NCBI RefSeq assembly: GCF_038002225.1
Contig: NZ_JBBOCA010000001.1
Location: forward strand, 6,572,001 to 6,636,000
DNA: 64,000 nucleotides
Source of the DNA: Paenibacillus sp. FSL R7-0204
GTDB taxonomy: Bacteria > Bacillota > Bacilli > Paenibacillales > Paenibacillaceae
Direction: 5' to 3'
Below, piece by piece: positions 43,581 to 55,500 of the stretch. A program made the translations under genes and the position numbers. The notes under the pieces were generated by a model. That model was not told the DNA's origin. It ran no database searches and saw nothing but the letters and a program-made list of their open reading frames with translations. Every line of letters begins with the position of its first letter. The first letter of the stretch is position 1.

Positions 43581-46500
43581 TTACTTGGATACTTTGTAGA
43601 TAATCTTGGATAACGTCATGACCAGCTTATAGTACTCTTTAAAGTCTGAGATATACTGGCCTGCCGCCTTTTCGAACATCTTGAGAATAATCTTCGCCCC
43701 GATATAATCACGGTAGACATCCCATACCGCTCCGGCCGAATCCAGCACATTCGCCCCGGATACAATCAGGACCTTCAGTGCATCCTCCGGTTCAATCCCT
43801 TCCGTCACCTTCAGCTGATTGGTGGCATCGTCGAGACTGATCCTTCCGTTACGCATGGCGGACACCACCACAATCATGGCGATTTCATTGTTGTCCAGCA
43901 GCCTGCGCTCGACGCTACTCAGACTGTCATAGAATTCCCGCTGTTTGGCGGTAGATACCTTTTTGAGAATACGGTAGGTCTCCTTGAGCACGCCGCCCGT
44001 GGCCATCTGAATAGCCGTTCCCAGATCCACGAGTGAGATCAGACCGGAATCCAGCATTCCCTGGGCGATATCATCCATAGTCCAGCCGCCAATCCCCACC
44101 AGCAATTCCAGCAGCCAGACCGGCTGATAATTGATCGAGATTAGAGCTCCCGCAACCTCTTTGACCTGTGTAAACCCTCCATCATACAGCACTTTGGCTA
44201 TATAATAATGGCCCATACTGCCCTTGTATTGAATCAGCAGCTTGGCAATATCGTTCGCGGACAAGCCGAGCTGCTGCCGCAGAATCGCAATGGTATTATC
44301 GGTCTGCACATTCCGGTAAGCAATGTATTCGCTTGGCGTATAGCCATTGCGGATCAGCCATTGCAGCTGCTCGTCCACGGACCAGCTTTTGCCCAGGAAG
44401 ACCAGTGCCCGTACCACCGGAAGTCCAAGCTTCCTGAGAATCGCAGCAATGCTATCCCCGCCTTCTCCAACAATCTCAAGACCTCCCATAATCGCTTCAC
44501 CATCGTAGCCCTGCTCACGCATGGCAAGGGCAATCTCCGCGATAGGCGCATCCGGCAATCCTGCTCTTACGATCTTAAGTACCTTGTAGGGAGCCAGACT
44601 CCATTTACGCAAATATTGAACGATAGCGGCTGGCGTATTCACGCCGAACTGCACCAGCTGCGTTCCCTGCTCCTCTTCCGAGCCTGCATTCTTGCGCGCC
44701 TCGTTGAAGTAATTGTAGCGCATCTTCAGAATGCTGGCGTTGTCGTACCCCAGGCTCCTCAGCGTATCCACCAGATAAATGGACGGCGCCAGCTCAAGCA
44801 GTCCCCGCAGATCCAGCTCGGCAGCGACATCATTCGCACTCGCTCCCCGGTCTTTCATACGCTTCAGATAGGCATAGAGCGGATCAGCCCCGAACACTTC
44901 GGTTACCGCTGCCCGGACTCGCTCCGCAGGCATCACCGCAGTAGTGACTGCATCCAGCACACCCAGAGCGTCCAGATTGAACATCACCTTCAGCGCAAGC
45001 ACGATATCGGTATCACTGAATTTCGCCTTCATATAGTTCGCCACCGTTCCCGGGCTGCCCATAGAGGTTGCCGGAATCAGTTTCGAGAGGTAACCGACAT
45101 TCGTGCTGCTGTAATACACCGTAGTGACGGCCAACCCAAGCTCTGGCCCCCTGACATACACGGCCAGCAGGGCGGTTGCTTCATCGGCACCCAAGTTATA
45201 AGCATCCTTCAAATACTGGAGGATATCCTGAACCTGTGTACCTTGCTTATAGAGCAGGCTGACAGCGGCTTCTGCACCCGTGATTCCATACAGATCAAGC
45301 ACTTGCTGAAGAGTTCCAGAGGATGTGCCCACTGCGAAATACACCTCAGCCACTGTCTTCTGTACGGCATCCGCCTTGTAAATGCCCAGTCCGTTCAAGA
45401 GGGCCTTCGCCTCCGCCTCTGTCTTGCCATAGCTCTTCTTCAAAAGTTCCGCGATATACGCCATCCGGTAGCCGCTTGTGCTTAAGACCTGAGCTGCTTG
45501 CGGGGCGTCTGTGAAAATACCCTGCGCTCTGAAAAACTCCATCACAGCGGCATCATACGCGGTGCCATATATAGCACTGATGCTGCTCAGAACCGCAGAG
45601 ATATTGAACGAGCCATCGGCAATCAGCAGTGCTGACGCCGCGGCCGCAGATTGGCCGTTATACTCTTTGAGCATTCTGACAATATCCTGGAGCGGGTAGC
45701 CCGCAGTCCATAGATAGACAATGGCCGCTGGCTCCCCTGTAATTCCGGCTTGCTGCAGGATAGACTGAGGCGTTGCAGCCGTAGTGCCTTCCTCCGCAGC
45801 TGTGCCGTAGACCTGCCGCACAGTCCATTCTATAATGCTGGCGTCTTCCAATTGGAGCGACAGCAAGGCGTCCTGGGTAGCCTGTACCGAATTACCATAG
45901 TAGTTCTTCGATATTTCGGTCACATCCTGCAGCGTGTAGCCCAGCGAACGAAGATACGGCGCTGCATCCTGGATGGAGGCAATCCCGCTGCGGTTAAGCA
46001 GCTCCTCCACACTTTCATTCACCGGCTTGCCATAGTATTCCGCCACAGCAGCCAGAAGGTCTGCCGCCGGATAGTTCCCGGATTGCAGCAGGATGTAAGT
46101 CGTTTCTCCGGCACTGAGCTTGTAGTGCGTCTTGCCTGCAAGCACCAGGTCGGTTAGGGCAAATCCGGCGCTTCTCAGCTCCGGCACAGCATCGGCGAAC
46201 ATGGTGATCCCCAGCGCATTCAGCGTATCGAGCCGGGTCTGCGTCAGATTCTGTCCGTATACATAGGACACCGCACTCTGGATGTCCTCATCACTATAAG
46301 TTCCCTCGACGGTCAGGGCGGCGGCTGTCTCTCCGGCCGTTAACCGGAAATGCTCCTTGCCCACCCGGACGATCCCGTTCAGATCGAACTTCATGTTGCG
46401 CAGGAAGGATACGGCAGATTCCAGGGTGACCAGCCCGCTGGCTGCCAGTGAATCCACGATACTCTCACGCTGTGAGGTCCGGTAGATATCCGTTACTCCC

Positions 46501-49500
46501 GCAAGGATATCCTCCTGGCGGTATAACCGGGAATCTGTGAGCAGCTGCAAAGCTGTTCCCGCCGATAATCCGTATTCTGTCTTGGCCAGCCTGATGCTGT
46601 TCGCCAGACTGAACCGGGCCTGGAACACAAAGGCAATGGCTCCCCCGAAGGAAGGGTCTCCCTGCCGGACAAGCAGCGCATGGATCACCTGCTCTACGGA
46701 CAGTCCATATACAGAGGCAAGGGTCGTTACCAGTACATTTTTATCTGCCAGAATATTCTTCTGCACGAAGAGCAGTGCGGTCTGACCTGCGTCCTGGTGG
46801 AAGGCGTCTTTGGCAGAGACTGCAATTTCTTTGGGGGCAAATCCCGCATTCCACAGATATTCAACAGCTGCGCCTACTTCAGTAATTCCCTGCTCCTGCA
46901 GCGCTTCTGCTACCGTACTTCCGAGCGTCTGTCCGTATACGGAAGCAAGCCCTGATAGAATAAGACTCTGATCATTCGGATAAGCGGCGGTAAGCAGCCT
47001 GGCCGCTTCTCCGGATGTAAGCCCGTAATAATCCTTGAGTGTGCGGGCAATATCAGGCAGCTTGTAGCCGCCCTTCTGCAGAAATTCCAGTCCTTCTCCC
47101 GGCGATTCGGACTTGGCCGCACTGAGCAGCTGCGCAATGGTAATCTGCTGCTGGCTATAGAGCGACTGCAGCAGCGCGAGCGTTGCCTTCAGGTTGTTAC
47201 GCACTCCGCCATGGATCAGCAGGCCCCGCATAACCTCATCCTGGCTGAATCCGCCCTGAATCAGGGCCGGGCCCACCTTGTCCGACTGCCAGTAGGCAGG
47301 GTATCGCGCAGCAAGCGTGTTAATCACGGAGGCAGCCGTAGCCCCTTGTGCCCGCAGCGTCTGAATCCACAGCGAGATTGGATCGCTGCCGTAGGCCCAG
47401 GCCGCCGCCCGGCCGATATCCTCCTGATCCTCGTCAGTCTGCTGGAGCAGCAGTGCCATCGCAGCAGCGCTATCCAGCCCGTAGGCTTCGCGCAGGACCA
47501 GCGCCCGGTCCTTCAGCGGATACGGAGCCAGCCGGACAATGACCTGGTTCATGGTAAGACCTTTTGTAACCAAATACGCAGTCACATCATTTGCTGCAAT
47601 TCCGTATGAGCTGAAGACAGCCACCCATTCACTCCACCCTTGGCGGTCGAATTCGGCAGCGACCTCTTCGAAGGAATACCCCGCATTTTTTAGCGCAGAG
47701 ATCAGGTAAGGCATCCCCTTCGCTCTGACACCCCCTGTAGGGTAGAGATTAATCGTTCCTTCCACGATCATGTTCAAGGTATAGCTGCTGGATAAGCTCA
47801 TGGCTACCGTGATCTCCGGCAGCGATGCGCCAGCGAATAAATACTGGGTATCTTTCACCACCGTACGTACATCACAGGCGCAGCCGAACCGGGACAAGGC
47901 CTCTGTGCGCTCCAGCTCCACCCAATCCTGAATCGTAAGGCCCATCTGCCGGATAAGCGGCTTGGCGATCTCGTACTTGTCCCACAGCCTGGAGTTGCTC
48001 ATGACAGCCGCTACCTCTGTAGCATCCGCCTTCCCGTCCACATCCTGGACGAACACACTACGCAGCGCTGTCAGGACCTGGTCTGCTTCGTAACGGTTAT
48101 TGTAATCATGGTAGAACAGATCCATCGCACCGCTCAGCGTAAGTGCTGTTCCCGCTTGAATATAGGCATCATGCATGGTCTGCAGCGATTGTACCGGCGT
48201 TTTGCCCGCCAGCCTGAACTGTCTGAACAATTCATAAGGATGGCTGCCCTGCTTCAGATAATAGTCCGCTAAGTGAACAGGATCATATCCCCCGTCCATC
48301 AGGTACTTCAGTATATGCTCCCGCTGGGATTGGGTAAGCCCTGGAGAGAGCGCCGCAATCGCTGCCGGGAGTTCTGCACCGAACTGCTCCCGCAGCAGTG
48401 CAGCCCGTGCTGAAGCCTCATATCCGCCAGCGGCGAACTGGACAAGGATATCGCTTAACGGGGTCCCCGCCGATACCCATAAATCATTCACGATGAGGGC
48501 AATTTCCCGCACCTCATAGTGCTTGGCCGTTAAGACGCTTATTATAACGGAGGCACCGTCACCGGCGGCTTTCACCGCTTCAGCCACTTCCCGGGCAGAC
48601 ACCTTGGCATTAAGCAGCTCGGACGCCGCATCTTGCTGCGAATACTCCCGCCGCAGCAGAGCATACGTATAAGCTGCCGGGAAGCCGGCATCCATGAAGG
48701 CCTGCCGCATATCAGCCGCACTGGCAAAGCTGTACTGCTCTGCAATCGCCTTGCTTACCTCCGCCGCCGGATATCCGGCTTGGGACAGCCAGGTTGCACT
48801 TGTAACCGCAGCCTCCTGGTACAGCTCCTTAATGACCGCTGCCGATTTTGTTGCCGATTGCTTACCTTCGGCCATGGCGGACACCGTCTGTGCCGGGCTC
48901 AGACCATATGCTCTCTGGACAGCTCCGGCAATCCCGTTGCTGTCATAACCTGCAAGTCCGAGCAACTCCACGGTATTGCCGCTTGTTTCATTCCAGTTAT
49001 CCCTCAAGACCTTCGCCGCTTCTGTAACCGGTACATTGTCGCGCTTCAGATATCCCATGATGTCTTTGCTGAGCAGACCAAATCGCTGGAGGACCGGAGC
49101 AATCTCACTGATCGAATAGCCTGCCGAGAGAAACTCTGGAATAATCAATCCATCATATTTAGAAGTAGGCCGCTTCAGTGAATTGTAAGCATCATAGAGC
49201 GCTGACGCATCCGCGTTCATTGCATACAGGATAGGAGTGATTTCTGAACGGATCATCCCGTATTCGGCCAGCACTGCACGGTAGAGATTCGCTGCTTTGA
49301 AGCCGCCGTCCCGCAGAAGTCCCGCTGTCTCCAGCGCCGTCTTGCCATATTGCGTGTGAAGGATTTTGGCCGGATAGGCTGCATCGTTCTTATAGGCATA
49401 GCTGGAGACGAACCCGAGCAGGGTCGCCACATTAGCCACCGGCAATTCGTCAAAGACAGCCAGGAACGTCTGATTGACCGCCTTCACCCGGTTCACTCCG

Positions 49501-52500
49501 GTGTAAGCCACCGATACCGTGGAGGCTGAACCAATTACCCGGCCGCTGCTGTTCCAGCTCAGGAGAATCTGCGCCGGATCTGCGCCGAGTGCCGCAGTGA
49601 CGGAGCTCTGCCATTGGCCGTCGATCTTAACGGAGAAGGACCCGCCTGCTATTACGCTGGCCAGCGGCTTGTCGAACGTCAGGATCACCTGGGTTCCGTT
49701 CTCAGAAGAGGTTGCATCCATTAGCTGCGGCGGTGTGCTCACATTATTCACCGTCAGCTCCGCGCCGAGCTCATACCCCGCTGCGCTCAGACGCAGCTTG
49801 AATTCCTTATTGTAGGCCAGGTTCACTGCCACTCTGTACGTCTGTCCGAAGTCTGCCGTGGATACCGGACCCAGTGTGACCGGGTTGTTGCCGGCATCCT
49901 GCAAGCTGAACTGTACACCCTGAACCGGAGTACTGAAGCTTACCGTGAAGCCATCTTCATTCACACCTGTGAGACTTGAAGTGACACGGTAAGCCACATA
50001 CACCTTAACCGCTGCCCCAAAGTCATACCCTGTTTTCTTCAGGCTTAGCGAATACGTACTGCCCTCTGCAAGTTGAGCCTGAATGGTGCAGGTACCGGCA
50101 TCTGTTCCCGCAGCGATACCCACCACCTTGATCTTATCGCCTGCCGCCGTAAGAAGCTCCACGTCCTCAGGCTGCACATCAATTCCCTTGCGGCCCAGCA
50201 GCACACTTATTCCGCCGGCATCTGCACGGGTGACCTGGCTCGTAACCGCAACTGGCAGCACCACTTCAAGCGGCCCTTCTACCGGGTGGGACGGATCTTG
50301 CACCATCAGCGTATACGTTTGACCGGCGGCTATAGGCACACGCACCAGATAGATTTTACCCGCATCGGCTGTACCCGGATTAGCATCATAGAATGAGCTT
50401 GCGGTGAGGGTTACACTCTGCCCGCCGGGTCCACTGAGGTGCACGGAGGACAGATTTAGATCAGGCACGGCCTTGCTCAGATGCAGACTGAAGCCTGAGG
50501 TACTAATATTACCCGCCGTTAATTGCAGCATCGGAAGAACATCCACATGAACCGACGGGCCAAAATCGTACCCCTTAGCGGTCAACGCCAGCCGGTATCC
50601 TGCCCCTTCTATCAGCTTCGCGGCCGCTTGATACGTTAGCCCGCCGTCCGCCGTCACCAGGGAATCAAGTGCTACAGCCTCGCCGCTACTGTCCTTCAGC
50701 AGAATGTGGCTGACCTTCAAATCTGGAACTGCGGCTTGCAGCCGCAGGGTGAACCCGTTCTTGGACAGCGCCTCGATAGACTTGGCGACAGGCTGCAGCA
50801 CCTTGAACGGCAGCACCGTTCCGGAATCATACCCGTCAGCCGCAATACTCAGGCTGTAATCCGTTCCAAATTGCAGCGCCGCCCGTATGGCGTATGTTGC
50901 TCCGCCATCTGCTGTGGTTGCCGCAGACACAACGCTCTGATTGCCCTCCGCATCCTTCAAGATGAAGCTGGCTGCGTGAAGTCCCGGAATAGCCGGGTCC
51001 AGCTTCACCGTCAGCCCGTCCTTTTGTATAGCGTCATAGCTCAGTGCGATTGGAACCGGTACCTTCACTGCAAGCGCGGCTCCGAAGTCGTAGCCTGCTG
51101 CGGTCACATTCAGCGTGTAGGCCGCTCCAGCTGTAAGATTAGCAGACAATACATAACCGGCCCCCCCGTTCAGCTCCTTGACGGCTGTAACCGGAGTGGA
51201 CTGCCCGTCAGCATTAACCAGCTTGAAGCTGCCAGCCTTAAGCCCGCCAACAGCCGGGTTCAGGAGAACACTCACGCCTTGCCCGTTAACAGGACCAACC
51301 TCACTTGCAATCACACTCGGCAGCGTAGCCGACAAGACTTCCCCGAAGTCATGACCCATCTGTTGCAGCGCAATCGTATAGGTCTGGCCTCCGGCAAATG
51401 CTGCCTTCAGGCGGTAAGTCAAGCCATGGTCGTCCGTCACCGCAGAGGACACAGGCAACACTTGCCCTGTGCTATCCTTCACCGTGAAATCAGCGGCACT
51501 CATTCCAAAGACACCGGGATTCAGTCCGATCTCCACGTAGTCCGCTCCTATTCTCAACACTGCCGCGCTTATCCTAGCCGGAACGTCAATGAAGATCGGG
51601 GTGCCGAAGTCATACCCGTGCTTGACAATACGCAGCGAGTAACGCTCTGTTCCCCAGAAGCCCGCTTCTACCTTATAAGTGAATCCCCCGTCCGCTGTCG
51701 ATATTTTCATAGGATGGTAGACTGTAGCGTTGTCTCCTTGCTTGATATTGAAATCACCCGGCAGCAGGCTTGGCATCGCCTGATCGAAGCGTACAGTGAA
51801 CGCCTGATTGTTCCCGGTCTCCATCCCCTCGAACGCAGCCGCTACAGCCTGGATGGACAACGGCAGCTCCGTACCCAGGTCGTATCCCGCCACATGCAGG
51901 CCCAGCTTGTACTGCACACCCGCCTTCAGATAGACACTAATCTCATAAGACCGGCCCGCATCCCGGGTAATGACCGATCTTAAGTTGACGGTTTGGCCTT
52001 GGTCATCCGTCAGGCTGACATTTCCGGGGTCCAGACTGAGCGGTGAGGACAGGCTCAGCTTGAAGCCGGTCACAGACAACTGATCCACCGTGGCCGAAGC
52101 CGCATTCAAGGTGAACGGGTCAATGCTGTCAAAAACATACGGCGTCTTCGCAGCAATCTTCACCGTGTACGTCTTGCCGCCGGTCAGCGGAACAAGCACA
52201 TTGTAGCTGCCTGGAGCAGTGGAAGCCTGGAGGGATTGTACCGCAGCGATATTTCCCTCTTTATCAGTGACCGTAATATCCGCAGCGCTTAGACCAGGCA
52301 CCTCCGTGCTCAATACGAGCTTGAAGCCGCTCCGCGACTGGCTGTGAATGATTGCATACACCCCTACTTGGAAGCCCACCGTAAGCGGAGCCCCGAACAG
52401 ATAGCCGGGATACTTCGCTTGCAGAGTATACGTCTCGAAGGCGTCGAATTTCCCTTCAATATTGTACATCGCGCTTGCCGGACCTTGAGAAGTCACCGTA

Positions 52501-55500
52501 ATCGCGATCTTGCGGCCTTTGCTGTCATACAACGCGAAATGCTCTTCGGTCATATCCGGCAGATTCGGAGAGACAGACACCACAATCTTATTCAGCACCG
52601 TGCCCACCAGCCGGAGAGCAGCCGATGCCGAGATATCGAAGGAGACCGGAGACGCCAGCCGGAAATCATCTCTCGCCAGATCCAGGGTGTACCCTTTGCC
52701 CGCTGCCACCGCATTCAGCGTCACCTGGTAGCTTAGCCCCTGATCCGTTGTCTTGAGTGAATACTCATTCACAGGGATTGGATTCCCGCTCGGATCACGG
52801 AGGATCACTTGCTGCGGGGTCAAACCGGTTACCTTGGAGCTGAATTGAAGCTTGAACCCCAGTACCGTTATATTGCTGAGTGCAGCCGTAATGATTTTCG
52901 ATATTGGAAAAGCTACGGGTTCATTCACCTGATAAGTTACATCCGGCTTGTACTGAACCGTATACGTTTGCCCTCCGGCAAAGGTACCGGCAAGGGTGTA
53001 GTGAGCGCCTGCATCCGCAGTTGCCGCTGAAGTCAGTGCAATGCTGTCACCAGCGGCATTTCGGATTACAAAATGCCGCTGGGCCAGCCCCGGAACCGGC
53101 GCATCCAGTTGCACCTTCACACTTGCTGTTGTCGCCTCCATAACTGTCAGCGTTGGCGGCAGCCGGAAGGAGAACGGATTCATTGAGAATTCATCCTTGT
53201 CCAGCTTGACCATGTAGGCCATACCCGGCTTCAGCTGATTGCCCGGCACTCGAAGCTGGTAGCTCGCACCGCCGTCTGCCGACTCGAACAGATTCGGATA
53301 ATAGAGCGTGCCCGCTTCATCCGTTAATGACAGCCCCAGATAATTCTCAATCTCCGGGAACGCGGGAGCGAACTTCAAGGTGAACTGCCCGTCCTTCGTT
53401 ACATCCGCTATGCTGGCGGCAATCCACTTATTCACATGGAACGTGACTGGCGAGTCGAAGAGGATGTACCCTTTCTTCAGCACGAGCGTGTAGTCCGCAT
53501 TCTCCGCAAGCGTGACCCGCACAAGATAGGTCCCGCCATTATCACTCGTGGTCAACGTAACTCCGTTCAGCTTGTTATTCTGCGCATCCGTGATCATAAG
53601 GTCGCCAGGCAGGAGCCCCATTACCGGGTTGGCAAAAGAAAGCTCGAAGCCCGCACTCGTGATCTTCGATACACTGGTTGTCCCTGCGTCTGTGGTCGCT
53701 GCAACCTTGAAATTCACCCCTGCTTCCGGTAGATGCCCGGTCAGCTTCAGAGTATAGCTGCCTCCCGCCAGGTGGGCCGACAGCCGGTAGCTTGCGCCCT
53801 GGTCCGCCGTTGTTGCTGAGGATATCACTACGGGATCTCCTGTATCGTTGTTCAACAATACGAAATCCCTGGCATCCAGCCCATCCACAGCATAATCAAG
53901 CTTCGCAACCAGCCCATTGTTCTCAATCTCATCGACAGAGACTGTAGCAATTAGCGGAACTAAGAAGGTGACCACGTTCGGGTCCACCTCTGCATCCAGC
54001 GCGAGACTATAGTAGCCCGGGGTCAAGGCCGCCGAGAACTGGTAGCTTCTGCCTTCCGGATCATTCATGACCGCCTTCTTGATGGGAACCTCCGGGCCTC
54101 CAAAAGCCTTGGTTAGCTTAAAGCCGTATTGCGTATTAATCTTCATCGCAGGTGCCATCACAAGCGTGAAGCCGCTGTACGTCGGATCTACTACAGTGTT
54201 CTGGGCATACACATAAATCTTCTTCGGCGCGCCGAAGTCATACCCGTCCGCCTGAACCGATACGTAATAACTCTGACCGCCCTCTCCGTCAAAAGCCACT
54301 ATATAGATCCGCTGCTGGTTATCCCAAGTGACGCCTGTAACCGCAACCTCATGGCCTGCCAGATCCGTGGCCTTGAAATGTTCAGCCGTCAAATCCGGCA
54401 CGCGCGGATTCAGTCCGGCCATGAATTGGGTCGGCTTCCGCCCCGCGCCCCACACATTCAGAGTCGCGTTCACTAGTGTGGCCGGCTTCCCGAAGCTGTA
54501 GCCCGGAGCCGTAATGCCAAGTACAAACGGGCCTCCGGCATTAATCTGCGTGGTAAGCAGCTTGTAGGTACGGCCTCCGTCACTGGAGCCCGCCGAGTCC
54601 AATACAACCGCCCCGCCACTGCTAGTCTTAAGCTCAAAGGCTGAGACTGTCAACCCCGGCACCGCCCGCCCGAAGTGAACCGTAAGGCCGCTATAAGCAC
54701 CGGGGTACCCGTCGAAGGTCGTATACTTACTGATCTCCACGGTCTCAGGAACAACTAGGGTCCCTTGTATGAACCGTCCGTCATAGAGATTGACATGGTA
54801 AGCATAACTTCCTGCTGCGGGCAAATCCGCAGCTATCACTGCAGATTTCCTGTCCAGACCAAGCTGGACTTCATCCACGGCTACGGCCCCGCCGCCCGGA
54901 GCCTGCAGAGTCATATCGCCTGCCGAGAAGTCTGGCGTACCTTGCGCAAACTGCAGCTCAAATCCGCTATGCGTCACCCAGCCTGCCGAAGAGGGAACTT
55001 CCTCTGCCTGGACCGCCAGAGCCGCCGGTTCCGTGAACTCATACCCATCCATATCAAGCGAAAGGGTATACGAATCCTTCGGGGCCAGGCTGGCCCACAC
55101 TTCATATTGCCGGCCGGGAACCACTGTACTGAGCATATCGATACTGACCTGCCCGCCCGCCGCGTTCTCCAGCACCAGGCTCAGAGAATCTATCTCCGGC
55201 ACTGTCTTATCCATAGACAGGATAAAGCCGTAAGTTCGCACGGTGCCAATCGAAGGTTCAACCTTAACCTTGCCTACGGCTGGTACAGTCACTTCAAGCG
55301 CTGTCCCGAAGCTATAGCCGCTCCGTTCCATACTAAGCGTGTAGGTGCTGCCGGGGACAAGTCCTGCAGTAATCGTGTATACACCGCCATCCTCTGCGGA
55401 GGCCGCTCCGTCCACCGGAATGCTGCTGCCATCCCCCGCTGTCAAAGCGAAATGAGCTGGGGTTAATCCCGCCACCGGCGGATTCAAGGATACCTGGAAG

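Noticed and set aside
44208..45485. A 425-codon forward frame inside the giant gene
   Set aside because: Antisense to the giant repeat gene; frames of this kind appear along its length as shadows of codon bias.
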